This document shows positions 12,098 through 23,739 of a DNA stretch of 64,000 nt, piece after piece. Position numbers and translations under genes: made by a program. The notes under the pieces are model-generated. The model saw only the letters and a list, made by a program, of their open reading frames with translations. It had not been told where the DNA came from and made no database searches. Source of the stretch: Quillaja saponaria (lineage: Eukaryota > Streptophyta > Magnoliopsida > Fabales > Quillajaceae); the NCBI GenBank assembly GCA_029379385.1, contig CM055618.1, forward strand, positions 3,420,134 to 3,484,133, read 5' to 3'. Each line of letters begins with the position of its first letter. The stretch's first letter is position 1.

Positions 12098-13300
12098 TCA
12101 TATTAAGTTTCTCCACCAATGTATTAGAACACCACACACCTTTTCGCCAATGATACACCTAGTATGGAATATATTCTCATGCTGATTATCATGCACCTTT
12201 GCTTGTAAATTCAAAATTCGCTGAATTACAAGTATTTCCCCCTCATCAGCATACTCCACATTACCTTCTTCTAAACGCTTATCTTCTTTTTCTTCTACTG
12301 CTGCTTCATCTTCCCTTTCAACCTCTCCTTGTGCTCCATGAATGATCATCACCCTTATATTAGGACATTTAGAAGCAATGTGTTCAAAACCAAGACACTT
12401 AAAACACTTGACTTCTTGGCTTCTTTTATGGATCTTTGGATCTTCTATTTTCTCCTTTCCTTTGGATGTATCCATCTGTTTGCTAGAGTCCCTTGTTTCC
12501 TTTTTGTTGTTCACTCCATTTTGAAACACCATTTGGGAATGAAGAGGTTGTATTTGAAGTTTTATGATAAGCTAGTCATGATGCACTTTGCTTAAGAGAT
12601 CCTAATTTATGCTGTCTTTGCACCCTAACTAGCAAGCTTAATTACATCTTCAAGGAATACATAAGGTTGTAATTCCACTATATTAGCAATTTCTCTATGC
12701 AGTCCTCCCAAGAACCTTGCAATTGTTTGTTCTTGAGGCTCTTGCAACTCACATCTCATCATTAACATTTCAAATTCTTTAACATAATCTTCAACACACA
12801 TCCTACCTTGTTTAAGATTCTGCATTCTAAGATATAGTTCCTGCCTATAGTATTCAGGAACGAAATGCTTGTACAGGAGTCTTTTCATAAATCTCTAACT
12901 CTTGACTTCTTCTTCTTCTCCATTTCTCTTCCATTGTGCCTTTAAGTTTTCCCACCTTAAATTTGCATAATCTGTTAATTCAAGGACTAGCAAGTTGACA
13001 TTTTTTTTTTACCTCTGAATAATCTTAGCATTCAAACACCTTTTCCACATCGCTATACCTAGTCCTAAGTACTCTTTGAGTGAACTAGTACCTTTGAAAG
13101 GAGGAATCCTCATCTTGATTTTTTTTTCAAATCGAGGCTGCCTTCCTTGCCTTGGTTCTTCATCTCTGCTTTCCACACTTTCATCATAGTCAGCCCTTCT
13201 TGGTATTTGAGGAATGCGTTGTTAGTGGTAATTGAACTTTCATAATTTCCATTGCTTATGCTATTTGTTTTAGTTGCTCCCATTATCCCTTCCTAGTTCT
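12098..13300 (-). pseudogene. Ty3/gypsy gag and protease region, broken
   Basis: The gag begins around KIKMRIPPFKGTSS (about 13130) and continues with FVPEYYRQELYLRMQ, VEDYVKEFEMLMMRC and QTIARFLGGL (12625-12888). A CCHC knuckle (CFKCLGFEHIASKC, about 12380-12420) and an acidic stretch follow (12098-12532), then a decayed protease region to about 11760. Stops separate the blocks. These would be the capsid and nucleocapsid parts of the polyprotein. Confidence 0.8.
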
Positions 13301-13396
13301 CGTTGGAATCCTATGATCTGGGCTTGTTTAAAGGAGAGTCCCTTTGGAATGTTGGGAAGGCTGTTTTCTACCATATTTCACTCTTCTCATGTGAAA

Positions 13397-13672
13397 GTGA
13401 AGCCCTTTATCCAAGATTCACACTTTTTTCAGAAAAACCTCTTTAGACTTCTTTAGACTTATTTTGTAGGGTATTTGTGGTGCATTTGATCAGAGTTTTC
13501 CAAATGGGCTTGAACTTCATATATCCTTCTTCTAAGTACTCCAAATGGGTTGAATTTTCTTTGGAAAACAAAACAAGAGTTGCTTGTAGCTTTTAGGCCA
13601 TTGAACTGGTAATTGGTCCTAGAAATAGGTACTAATAGGTCTATTTCACCTTTATTTCCATGATGCACATCA
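13397..13672 (-). repeat. Truncated 5' LTR of the nested gypsy element
   Basis: It matches 8775-9067 and ends GCACATCA next to AAACA. About 650 bases of the LTR and the primer-binding site are missing; gag sequence starts almost at once. The outer target duplication is intact, so the loss was an internal deletion after insertion. Confidence 0.8.
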
Positions 13673-13904
13673 AAACATCATTACACAAGCATTAGAAATC
13701 CATTTGAGTTTGATGTTTACTTTTAAATTGAATCATGAATTTGGGTGATACCTATGGCTAACATTTAGTTAAGTTTATGTGAAGCTTTTGAGAACATGTT
13801 GGGATTTCATTATGTTAGTATGATGCATCTTTGGCTATTAGTGTTTGTTTGTGTTTTTAGTTTTCTTTTACTTAAGGGCTAGCAAAATCTTAAGTTTAAG
13901 AGTG

Positions 13905-15214
13905 TGATAACTCTTGGAAATAGTCTTATTTTGGATCCTTTTACCCATATTATTTTAGCTATGTTCTAAAGGTTTAGTTAGTTTTTACTTAGTTTTAGTT
14001 GACTTCTAAGTTGGGTCCTTACGGCTATTAGGATATTGAATCCTGGTTTATTTAGGCTAGGATTAGGTGTTTTATAGGAGTTCTAACTTATATTAACTTA
14101 ATCTTTGTGTTTTGATGGTCTAATGCAAGAAATAGTCTTATTGGAAGTCAATTTAGAATCCAAAATCGCTCAAAAAAGACATAAAGACTACATAGTAGGG
14201 CTGGCGCCAAAGTTAGACAAAAAGGCACCACTAAACTAAGACTTGGGTGCCATAGCGCTAGGGCCACTGCAAGATCCTTCTATTTCATCAATTCTTAAGG
14301 TCGTGACACTGATGCGATTCCTAGTTCAAATTGAAGTGAAATTAAAGGATTTTAAGCCTATAAAAGTGAATAGCTTGAGGACTCAAACGACACAAGTTAG
14401 AGCTTGTTAAGGGCAAGAAAGTAAGAGGAGTAAGGATCGTTGAAGCTTGAAGAGGGACAACCTTCATAGCTTTCTTTATTTCTACTCTTTCTTTGCTTAT
14501 ATTGTATTATTTGATGTTTATTATTGTTGAAGTCATGTTTACACTAAGTAGCATGGAGTTTTCCTTTGTAGAATTGCAACTAGAACTCAACATGTAGCTT
14601 CATATTATTTTATATATGGATTGCTTAGATTTTGGCATATGATTTATTTAGTTCATTATATGCTTAATGCTTCTAATTGATTGGCCAACTTTTAGATTGA
14701 ATTAGGAAACCTAAAAGAGCTTGGAAAAGTGATTTAGGTCTAGCCTTGAATGAATCAGCACTTGATTAAATTCAACACATGTTGTTAAGTTTGATTTGTA
14801 TCTAGGATATGAATATACCTATAACCTTGTGTAGCTAATTTAGGTCCAATCTTAATGAGTCTTGTTTAGCTTAATTCATATAAGAATATAGGAATTGGTT
14901 AAGTGGGATATTATTATAGGGGATAGAAATATACTTAGAATTGATTAAGAATCTTAGGTTAGTAATTCTTTCCCATAACTATGCAGAAAAAGATAATATA
15001 ATTCAAATAAAATGTTGAAGGAAGTAGTAGTTCTATGCTTTTATCTTGTAAGTAGTTATAATCAACCCAAAATTTAACTGTTTTAATAATATTGGAATAA
15101 CCAATTTGAGTACTTAGCATAATATTTGAAAAACTCCTAGTGGGAACGATCTCTACTCTATCACTTCATTACTTAAGGATGATACTTGTAATTCTGTTAG
15201 TAAAATCCATGTCA
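13905..15214 (+). repeat. 3' LTR of the Athila-like element
   Basis: It starts TGATAACTC, ends GTCA and has TATAAAAG at 14359. It aligns throughout with 3374-4754. It is followed by ATTAG (15215-15219), the partner of ATCAG at 3369-3373. Confidence 0.85.
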
Positions 15215-16753
15215 ATTAGTCCTCATCATTTTGTTAATTCTAGAGTTAGTATTTTTTTCAAGTAGATCATGTAATATTCTTTAGTTCTATGCCTTGCAAT
15301 AATACTTGCTTTACATAATCCTTCCTATAATAGCCATGCATGTCTTTAGTTTCACAGAATTACACAATCCTTCCTATAGTAATCATACATGTTTCTAATT
15401 CTACAACATTAGGGTCAAAAGTTTGTTTGCCTGAGATTAATAGCTATAGGTAAATAATTAATTTTAAAGGAACTGAGTTACCTCATTAGTGTTCTCCATT
15501 AATATTTTGGCATTGCATTTCAATAATTTTTCTACTTGGTCACCAAACATGACTGCCTTAAATGTTCCTGTCTCATCTTCTAGATCAACCTCTACTCTTA
15601 TCTAGAATAATACAAAAAGAAGATCATCATTTAATTTATTTATGGAATCAGTAATTTTAATGTTTTTCATGGAAGTTCACTGTATGATGCCAACTTTTCA
15701 TGCTTGCAATGTGTGAATCATTGAGCTTAAAGTATTTTATAATTTTATAAATGTAGGGCAACGTGAGAGATTACTATCTCGTAACCTTGGCTCAACTATT
15801 ATGTTGTCATGTTTAAAGTAAAGGTAGTAGAAAACATGGTTGTATTCAACTCCTGTGCTTTTATGGCATTTAGAGCAAGTCATATACCCAAATTCTTGAT
15901 CCAATCTTGTGACTTTAAATTTAGCTTTCTTCCATGATCTTGGTAGTTGCAATACTTAACTTTTTTCAATAAAATTACACAAATAAATTTATTTACTTAA
16001 ATAAAAATTACTAATCATAAGGACACCATTACTTTTTCAAGTAAAGCCTTGATGGTGGCAATTGTTGATATTGTCTCTGGTGAATGTTGTATGGAAGAAG
16101 ATCCAGAAAATAAGTCTTCCTATTTTGTAGAAAGTTCCTTCAAAATCTCTTTATTCTCAGTTGACTTAAAAGAATATGCGACATAGATAGCTTCCATCTT
16201 TTATTTGGATTTTGAAGTGTGACCACATAAAGTGGAATAATATAAATAAAATTTGAAGCCTACCAATTTGCAAGAAGTACAACTTCTAGGACTTGGAGGA
16301 TTCGGTAAAAATGAAGATGATGCTCTTGTTGAAAGCAATACACTTATGATCTTAGAGGATTGGAGATAATTAACCAACAATCTATACATGTATAAGCATA
16401 GTTTGTTTAATGGAAGTAGGCATGATAACATTGTAAGGAACAACTTCTAGCCAAGTTGCTACTATGACTGGCATAGAGTCAATTACATTCACTTATGATT
16501 AAGTACTCGTTTTTCACAAAGTCCTAGAATAAAACTGTATTTGCACAAAGATGCTATAAAACTCAATTATATTTTAATTCATTGGATGATAAAATAATAA
16601 CTTATGTGTAACTTAATGCATGATTTTTAATTTCCATACTTTTTGTTAGTCACTATCAGCTCTTGAACTTTTGAGGTACTAGTTCTGCTTGTTGTATTCT
16701 TAAAGGCATAGCTTTGACTACAGTTAGCCCTAAAAACAACAAGAGGGAGGGGG
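15215..16753 (-). mobile_element. Helitron copy 1, RPA-bearing part
   Basis: This is an inverted copy of about 45490-46830, continuous with 2887-3373 once the Athila-like insertion is removed. It carries the RPA-like pseudogene described separately. The last bases, 16735-16753, match the 3' end of the SIRE-like LTR at 43546-45514. So this copy also had that LTR as neighbour before the Athila-like LTR at 16754 cut in. Confidence 0.75.
15480..16500 (-). pseudogene. RPA70-like single-stranded DNA-binding protein, decayed (copy 1)
   Basis: Minus-strand pieces match the large subunit of replication protein A, a type of protein plant Helitrons often carry. The end of an OB fold reads LSTRASSSFLPNPPSP (near 16300). 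A zinc-binding region reads GYMTCSKCHKS (about 15865-15900). The following OB fold reads VDLEDETGTFKAVMFG (about 15540-15600). Blocks are in different frames, with stops between them; some gaps may be introns. The intact protein would coat single-stranded DNA. It is not expressible as it stands. Confidence 0.65.
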
Positions 16754-18219
16754 TGACACAATTTTTATGACACAAGTGCACATAGCGTTAACAAGTAATA
16801 TAAATAGAAGTAGATATCATTTCCACAAGGAATTATATTACTTTTCAAAGTTAACTATCAATATTTATGCAACCTAATCTTAATCAAGCCAATGCAAATT
16901 TAGAGTTTGAAAAACTAAGCAACAAGCAAATTATATAGATTAATTAACTAACATCTAGGTTCACAATATCCCTCACACTTCACCTAAGTTTACCTTACTT
17001 AAATTCAATTCATGCAATAATCCAAATATTAAATTAGATCTTTTAAGCAATTACAGGCATATTCCTATGTCTAGCAATTGTATATTTCTCTTAGCTTAAT
17101 TTACTATATTCCTATCATAATTATATTATGACAAATTCATTAAGAACTAATCTAATCTAGCTACTTATGGCTAAAGAGTATATTCCTATCTCTTTAACAA
17201 ATTAGATTATTCAATTGAGATGAATAATCCAATCACAAGTTATGTTACCTAAGGCTAACCCTAAAATTGACTTTTTCCAAGTAAATCTCAAGGTTTATAA
17301 TCAATCTAACTGGTGATTAAGAAATTATAAGCATTAAGAATAAGTCAACATAAATTTTTGAAACCATAACATGCATTAAATCAAATGAAGGGCCACATAG
17401 GCTACATGTGAGTTCAATTGCAACCTTAGAATAAGACTACTCCAAACTAACTATGGAAAACAATAACATAAAATAAATAGCCATTACAATTATATAGGAA
17501 AATAACAAGAAGATAGTAGAAGACTAGAAGTTGTCATGGCTCCAGCTCTTCACTAGCTCCTTAGAAACTCTCTCTCACATGCTCTAGTATGTTGTTTTTA
17601 TTTCAGTCATCACCTCCATATATAGGCCTCTTTCTCATAGTTTAACAGAACTAGGAGTTCTTAGAAACACATGACGGTGCCACAATGCTTCCTTCATTGC
17701 CGTTACAGTGCCACTGCCTCTGTATTGTCAGTTTAGGACTTTAACTACTCACTCCATGGCGTCCTTATCTATGGTGTTATGGTGTCTCCTTCACTTAGTT
17801 GCTTTCAAAGTGGTCTTGGAAAAGCATTGCAACGCTTTGCTCTCTAACTTGTAGGGAGTTTTGGGTCTAAGGCATTGGGGCGCAAGTGTTGTCCTGTCGA
17901 GATGCAGAGCTTTCTGCCTGACTCATTGTAATTCATCTTTTAAGCACTACTGCGCTAATGAACCTCACACTGTGGTGCAAGTCTTCAATGCTTTTCCTCT
18001 TCGCCTTTGATTAGGACACTACAAAGACACTTAAAAAAAAAAATTGATAACAAAAGCAATAAAAACTACTTATAATCAAATTAAAACTCTACAAACTCAT
18101 AAACTACCTAGCCTAGATAAAACATTAATTTTAATTGAATTCTAACTTTAAACTCTAGGATTTATCACAAAATAGGAATGAAAAGTGTAGTGAAATAACT
18201 CTATTTTACAGAGTTATCA
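16754..18219 (-). mobile_element. Athila-like LTR, minus strand
   Basis: It ends GAGTTATCA on the + strand (start TGATAACTC on the minus strand) and begins TGACACA. A TATATA-type promoter box lies near 17620 on the minus strand. Interior sequence of the element lies to the right, so this is its 3' LTR. Its left end is inside the remains of a SIRE-like LTR end. Confidence 0.78.
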
Positions 18220-19590
18220 TACCCCTAAACATAGCATTTTACTAGTCCCAAACAAAAGAAAGAAAAAAAAAAAAAATAGAACAACAATTACACCTATCAA
18301 TGACGAACTAATTATTCCCCTAAAATCCTCAAAGTCTATGACAAAAACTTAACCCAAGATAAAACACAAATATAACTTCAAATTTATCATGTTCAAATAA
18401 ACTTCATGTTTGCAAGTCATCCTCACCAAGGTTAATGACTCAAAAGAAATTTGTACAAGAATAACTCATGGACTAAACTTAACCCCTAGGACTTCGTCTT
18501 TCCTTTATATCTCCACTAATGTAAGCTAAGCACTTAGTAAAAATCTATAAGCCTTTAATGCAACTTATAATGTATTGCTAGGGTAAAAGTTAGATGAAAT
18601 AGATTATTTTAAGCCTAATAACCTTAAGCACAAAGATCTTTGCAAGAGTTGAACCCTTAGTTTGCCACCATTTTGGTGTTAATTCCCACTCTAATCGGGC
18701 TTAATATATATTTTTACTTGCCACCTAATTTTTTCTCTCATGTGTGGGCCATGAATGCTTCCCACTTTTCCTTCCTTTATTGTTCTTTTCACCATTTTTT
18801 TTATATAAGCAAAACCTTTGGTTGTCAAACAATTTTTTAAAGAAATTATCAGATACTTCTCCTAAACTTAATTTTTTATGATATGGGGAAGAAAATAATT
18901 TCTACTTTTTCTTGCCTCACTTACCCCTAACTTACTTCAAGATTAGTCTTTTTAGCTCAATTACAATTCATAATCAATGTGCTGCAAAATAGTAAGATGC
19001 AAAGGTATTAGAAAGTATATGCTTTAGACTTAAAAGTGGGTGTCTAAGAATGTAAAAGCAAAAGTGGATAAGAAAGGCTCAACTGGTTCAAATATGGCCT
19101 AAATGATATTTTCAACAAAGTCTCGCATAGGATTTCGTCTTTAGAAGAATTTAAACTAATTCTAGGGTTCCAAAATAGTCTAAGGGTTATTCCAACCAAA
19201 AATATCCTCTAAAGAACATCAACCATAAATAAAAATATACTTATGTATGAATGTATGAAATTTTCCCTTAATTACAATAAACTCAAAAAGAGTTTTGCAT
19301 CTTATTAAAAATCAGAGTGCAATGCATAAATAGGGTATTATCATAGGAATAACGGAACATTTGAACATCAAGATAAAGATAATTGATATTCCATACTTAG
19401 CACGTTACTAGAGGAAACACAATACAACCTAAAAACCATAGTCTAAACAAATTACACATAAAGAATTTAATATGTAACTGAATAGTTACACCCCCAAACT
19501 TAAACTAATTAATGTCCTAATGTTTGACAGAAAATGAAAAATAGCAAATAAAAGGCAAAGGCAAAGACAAAGACAAAAAGACTCCCTTAT
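18220..19590 (-). mobile_element. Non-coding 3' interior of the minus-strand Athila-like element
   Basis: No gene is seen. Sequence just inside the LTR (18220-18440) matches 31215-31375 next to another minus-strand LTR. The TTAAGTTTGGGGGTG block sits at about 19489-19530 on the minus strand. Confidence 0.65.
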
Positions 19591-20412
19591 TCATCAAAGT
19601 CAATATCATCATCCATCCTCCAGATGAAGGAAATGGGCTGCCGGCTCGAGGCATGGAAAGAAGGTATTTGGGTCCCATCCTCTCTATTCAGCACCTCTTG
19701 AAGTAGTTTGTTATTCTGCTATAGCATCTCATGATTGTACTTCCAATGCTCCACACATTGCACCTCAAGGAAAGAGATACATTGCCCTTTGGTTGGGGGC
19801 TTAACACTTGTAACGTGCACTAAGGGCAGTATTACTTCCTTCACCTAGCTTGGTAGTTCCTCTTGTAGAATTTCATCATCACATTATTGTTGATGGGGTT
19901 CTTGGTACCATCCATTTGCTTACTATCCCCCATTGAACTCCAACCGTACAGCATAACTCTATGATCAGTAACAGTAATTAGAGTCCCAAATGCTTCCCAT
20001 TAGCACTATGTAGAATATCACTATATATGATTTAACCCACATCAATAGTCATACCATGTTATGATAGCATAGACCAAAAAGGCTTTATCTTTTACCACAT
20101 TGTTGGCATAGTCTGTGCGTAAGATATTGGCTAGCAAGAAATAATACCAAGTCTTGGAATGGGCCTCGAGCTAACTAGCCTTACCAGTGCTCCATTTGTC
20201 ATCTTCCAATGGAACCCGGAGTAGCATAGCTCATTCAATCACTTCTATTAATGTTTACTTGCCCTCGAGCATATGTCACATACTCATCCTCATCATAGCA
20301 TGGAGCTCCATAAAAATTGTTAATGGTGACTGCGTCAAAAAGGACCATTTATCCTCGCATAAAGACCTTGCTATTAACTTGTTCTAGGACATTAACATGG
20401 AATTCCTAGTAA
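19590..20412 (-). pseudogene. Plant-transposon-protein-type ORF of an Athila-like element, broken
   Basis: Conceptual minus-strand translation, with frame changes, gives SKVFMRG, INNFYGAPCYDEDEY, WYYFLLANIL, VKDKAFLVYAII and LITVTDHRVMLYG. This order fits the domain often annotated as putative plant transposon protein in Athila-related sequences; its role is not established. The upstream end is cut at about 20412 by the + strand LTR that follows. A related decayed copy is at 32640-33860. Confidence 0.6.
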
Positions 20413-20414
20413 AA

Positions 20415-21554
20415 TTAGAGGTGAATTCAGGCTCAAAATGGTAAAAATTGTAAAACAACATGTTGCTACCAAAAGCACCTGCATTGAGGTGCCTGAAAGC
20501 TGAGGCCCAACTCCAAGCCTATTGCCAAGGGTCCAAAACTCATCGATTTTTGAGGTCGCAACACTAGGATGCTTAAGTAGCGGCCCTGGCTCAATTCTCA
20601 ATTTCTAGTCCAAATTGAAGTCAAATTAAGGGTTTTGAAGCCTATAAAAGTGAGATTACCTATAAGACTTGTACACAAAATTAGAGACACAAGTTAGCAA
20701 CATTTTTCTAGAGTATTAGAGCTTGTCAAAGGTGCAAGGAAGCAAGAGAGGCAAGGATTATAGGAGCTTAAAGATTGACAACCTTCATAGCTTTCTCTAT
20801 TTCTACTCTTTCTTTACTTTTATTGTATTCCTTTGATGTTTATTATTGTTGAATACATGTTTACACTAGGGTAGCATAAAGTAGTTTCCTTTCTAGAATT
20901 GCAACTAGAACTCAACATGTAGCTTGATATTATTTCATCTATGGATTGCTTGGTTTTTGTATATGATTTATCTAATTCATTTTATGCTTAATGCTTCTAA
21001 TTGACTGGCTATCTTTTAGATTGAATTAGGAAACCTAAATGAACTTGGGAAGGAGAATTCAGGTTAAGCCTTGACTATATTAGCACTTGTTTAATTTCAT
21101 GATTTGTGTATAGGATAAGAATATACCTATATTCCTTGTGTAGCCAATTTGGATATGATCTTAATGACTTGTTTAATTTAATGCACATAGGAATATAGTG
21201 AATTAATTAAGTGTGATATATTTATAAGACATAGGAATATGCTTGTAATTGATTAAGAACCATAGGTTAATAATTCTTTGCCATAATTAAGCAAGATAAG
21301 ATAATAATAATTCAAGTGAAGTGTTGAGGGAAGTTGTAGTTCTAGGTTTATCTCCAATTTATTTGTTTGTTAATTTACTTTTAGTTTATAATTAGTTCAT
21401 AATCTACCAAAATCTAAATTGTTTGAATAAAATTGGAATTGCTAATCTTAATACTTGGCATAATATTTGAAAATTCCTCGCAAGAATTAAAATCTACTTA
21501 CTCTATATTACTTAAGGACAATACGTGCGCCTTACATAAGTAAAATCCACATCA
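20415..21554 (+). repeat. 5'-truncated Athila-like LTR
   Basis: It aligns with 3590-4754 of the first element's LTR, has TATAAAAG at 20643, and ends ATCA just before the primer-binding site. The first 200 or so bases of a full LTR are missing. The left edge is approximate. Confidence 0.75.
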
Positions 21555-21560
21555 AGGTTT

Positions 21561-21577
21561 TGGCGCCGTTGCTGGGA
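21561..21577 (+). other. Primer-binding site for tRNA-Asp
   Basis: TGGCGCCGTTGCTGGGA lies 6 bases after the LTR. It has one mismatch to the tRNA-Asp complement over 16 bases. The spacing equals that in the first element. Confidence 0.88.
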
Positions 21578-21839
21578 TTTTATTCTTATATTTGTTAATA
21601 TTAATACCAAACAGTTGTAGTATTAATTCAAACTTTCTTTTTTCTTTTAATTCATACATGCGAAGAACTTGTAGCTTGGAGCTTGTTCCATTTGATCCCG
21701 AAATTGATAGGATATATCCAAAACTTAGAAGTGAGAAGCAATAAGCATCAAGCCAAATTCCAATGATCAAGAACCCAAGTGCTTACAGGACTTTGCAATC
21801 CCTTTAATGCAAGAACTTCATACAAGCATACTAAGGTTG

Positions 21840-23000
21840 GCAATCCAAGCCAATGATTTTTAAATCAAGCTCGGCCAAATCCAAATGATTCAACAAATAA
21901 TGCAATTTTCTGGTTTTCCAAATAATGATCCAAACTCCCACCTTATTAAGCTTCTTGGAGATTTATGACACTTTCAAGATTAATGGAGTTTACGGAATGA
22001 TGTATTAAGGTTGTGTCTCTTTCCTTTCTCACTTTGAGATAAGGCAAAGAGCTAGTTGCTTGCACTCCCCCACTACTCTATTACAACATAGGAAGAATTG
22101 GCTCAAAAGTTTTTAGCCAAATTCTTTTCACCTGCCAAAACAGCCAAGTTGTGGAACGAAATCACTTTTTCCATGCAACTTGAGTCAATATCTCTTTGTA
22201 AAGCATGGGAAAGATTCAAGGAGTTGCTTAGAAGATGCCCCCACCATGCCTTACCAAAGTGGCTACAAGTCCAAACCTTCTACAACTGTTTAGTGAGCCA
22301 AATAAGGACAATAATAGATGCGGGAGCTGGTGGAGCTTTAATAAAGAAGACCATTGATGAAGCATTTGAATTATTGGAGGAGATGGCTGCTAATAATTAT
22401 CAATAGCCTTCCGAAAGGTTGTCAACTTGAATAGTGCCTGGAATTTATGAGTTGGATGCCATTAGTGCATTAACTGCATAAATGACTATCTTGTCGAAGA
22501 AAATTGAGACCTTTGGAGGACAATCAAATAGAAGCTAAGACATGGCTTATGAGATTTGTAGGGATGCACAGGCAAGAAATTTATGCCCGAACAACCATGA
22601 AGCTACAAATTACTTGAGCAATTATAATAGGCAACAAGGTAATCCTTATTCCAATTATAACCTGAGGTAGAGAAAACACCCAATTTTTCTTAGGAGTAAC
22701 AAAGGGCAATCCAATGAAGCAAAGCCCACTTATCCAATTGGTGTTCAATCAAAAGCACAAATTCCTGCACTTAAAAAGAAGCCATCTATTGAAGAATTAT
22801 TTATGTAATACATATCTAAAAAGGATTTCATAATCCAAAGCCAAGCGGCATCACTTAGGAACTTTGAGAATCAAATAGGGCAGCTGGCTAATGCCATTAC
22901 AAGCCGTCCTCAAGGTGCTTTACCTAGTGATACCGTACCAATCCAAGAGGAGGAATCCTAATATGGAGGATTACAAAAGCCATCTCCCTAAGGAGTGGTA
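21840..23000 (+). pseudogene. Athila-like gag, broken
   Basis: The best part is 22098-22406: KFLAKFFSPAKTAKLWNE, AWERFKELLRRCPHHALPKW and IDEAFELLEEMAANNYQ, the core of Athila-type gag. The zinc-knuckle region follows (about 22542-22600) but its first cysteine is a tyrosine (AYEIC), so zinc binding is lost. Further conserved text reads KKPSIEEL, QSQAASLRNFENQIGQLANA and SRPQGALPSDT (22780-22940), with stops. Stops upstream of 22098 remove the N-terminus. Confidence 0.8.
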
Positions 23001-23232
23001 AAAAGGTAGAAGAACCTCCTAAGCAAGCTACAATTCCATCTAAACAAGATGAGGAGGTAATTATGAGTAGTGAAGAGGAGGGTCATACTCCTAAAGAAAG
23101 TACTCTTACATACCCACCTCTACCTTTCCTTCAACGCCTTCAAATGCCAAAGCTTAATGAGAAATTTAAAAAATTCCAGAGATATTCAAGGAGCTTCACA
23201 TCAGCATTCCTTTCATGGAAGCTTTTGAATAA

Positions 23233-23739
23233 ATGCCTACATATGTCAAGTTTATGAAGGACATTTTGTTTAAGAAGCAAAAACTAAAGGACCACGAAAT
23301 GGTTGTTTTAACTAAAGAGTGTAGTGCAATCCTGCAAAAGAAACTACCACCAAAGCTCAAAGATGTGGGTAGTTTCAACATACTAATTTCCATTGGCAAG
23401 TTCTTTTGTGGTAGAGCTTTATGTGTTTTGGGAGCAAGCATCCACTTGATCCCGTTCTCAATATTTCAAAAGCTTGGACTTGAAAAGGGGCAAATCAAGC
23501 CAACTAAAGTGACCTTGCATCTAGCGGATCAGTCACAAACTTTTCCAAGAGGAATCATTAAAGATGTCCTAATTAAAGTGGATAAGTTAATACCACTGGC
23601 TGACTTTCTCATTCTTGACATGGAGGAAAACCAGGAAATCCCTACTATTTTAGGGAAACCATTTTTAGCCATTGGAAGAACTCTCATTGATGTACAAAAA
23701 GGAGAACTTATCATGAGAGTTCAAGACAGAAGCTTATAA
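23233..23739 (+). pseudogene. Athila-like retropepsin with the catalytic aspartate replaced
   Basis: This 168-residue frame matches the aspartic protease of Athila-type gag-pol: KDVGSFNILISIG, then ALCVLGASIHLIPFSIF, LADQSQTFPRGIIKDVL, ADFLILDMEE, and PTILGKPFLAIGRTLIDV. The active-site triplet, normally D-L/T-G in CDLGAS, reads CVLGAS here, so the catalytic aspartate is valine. The enzyme would cut the polyprotein; this copy should be inactive. It ends about 370 bases before the post-pol motif. Confidence 0.85.

Larger units (their letters stand above)
8143..13672 (-). mobile_element. Nested Ty3/gypsy retrotransposon (chromovirus-like, possibly CRM)
   Basis: The element is bounded by a perfect 5-bp duplication, AAACA (8138-8142 and 13673-13677). 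Its ends are TGATGTGC and GCACATCA, perfect inverted repeats. On the minus strand the order is truncated 5' LTR, gag, zinc knuckle, protease region, reverse transcriptase, RNase H, integrase, 3' LTR. The integrase frame runs about 70 bases into the 3' LTR, a trait described for CRM-type chromoviruses; the clade call rests on this and is tentative. All coding parts are broken by stops or frameshifts. Confidence 0.88.
3374..15214 (+). mobile_element. Athila-like non-autonomous LTR retrotransposon with a nested gypsy insertion
   Basis: Two direct LTRs (3374-4754 and 13905-15214) bound the element, flanked by ATCAG and ATTAG, a 5-bp duplication with one mismatch. Order: LTR, tRNA-Asp primer-binding site, broken gag, zinc knuckle, post-pol non-coding region, then (after a nested minus-strand gypsy at 8143-13672) the final interior and 3' LTR. 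Reverse transcriptase, RNase H and integrase of its own are absent. The same gap recurs in the related element at 20415-28857, so the lack of pol is probably inherited. The second Helitron copy at 45515-48175 gives the uninterrupted target and confirms both ends. Confidence 0.85.

Noticed and set aside
16741..16753. Purine run AAGAGGGAGGGGG right before an LTR, like a polypurine tract of a + strand element.
   Set aside because: The inverted second copy shows this run belongs to the older SIRE-like LTR end, and the LTR at 16754 is on the minus strand.
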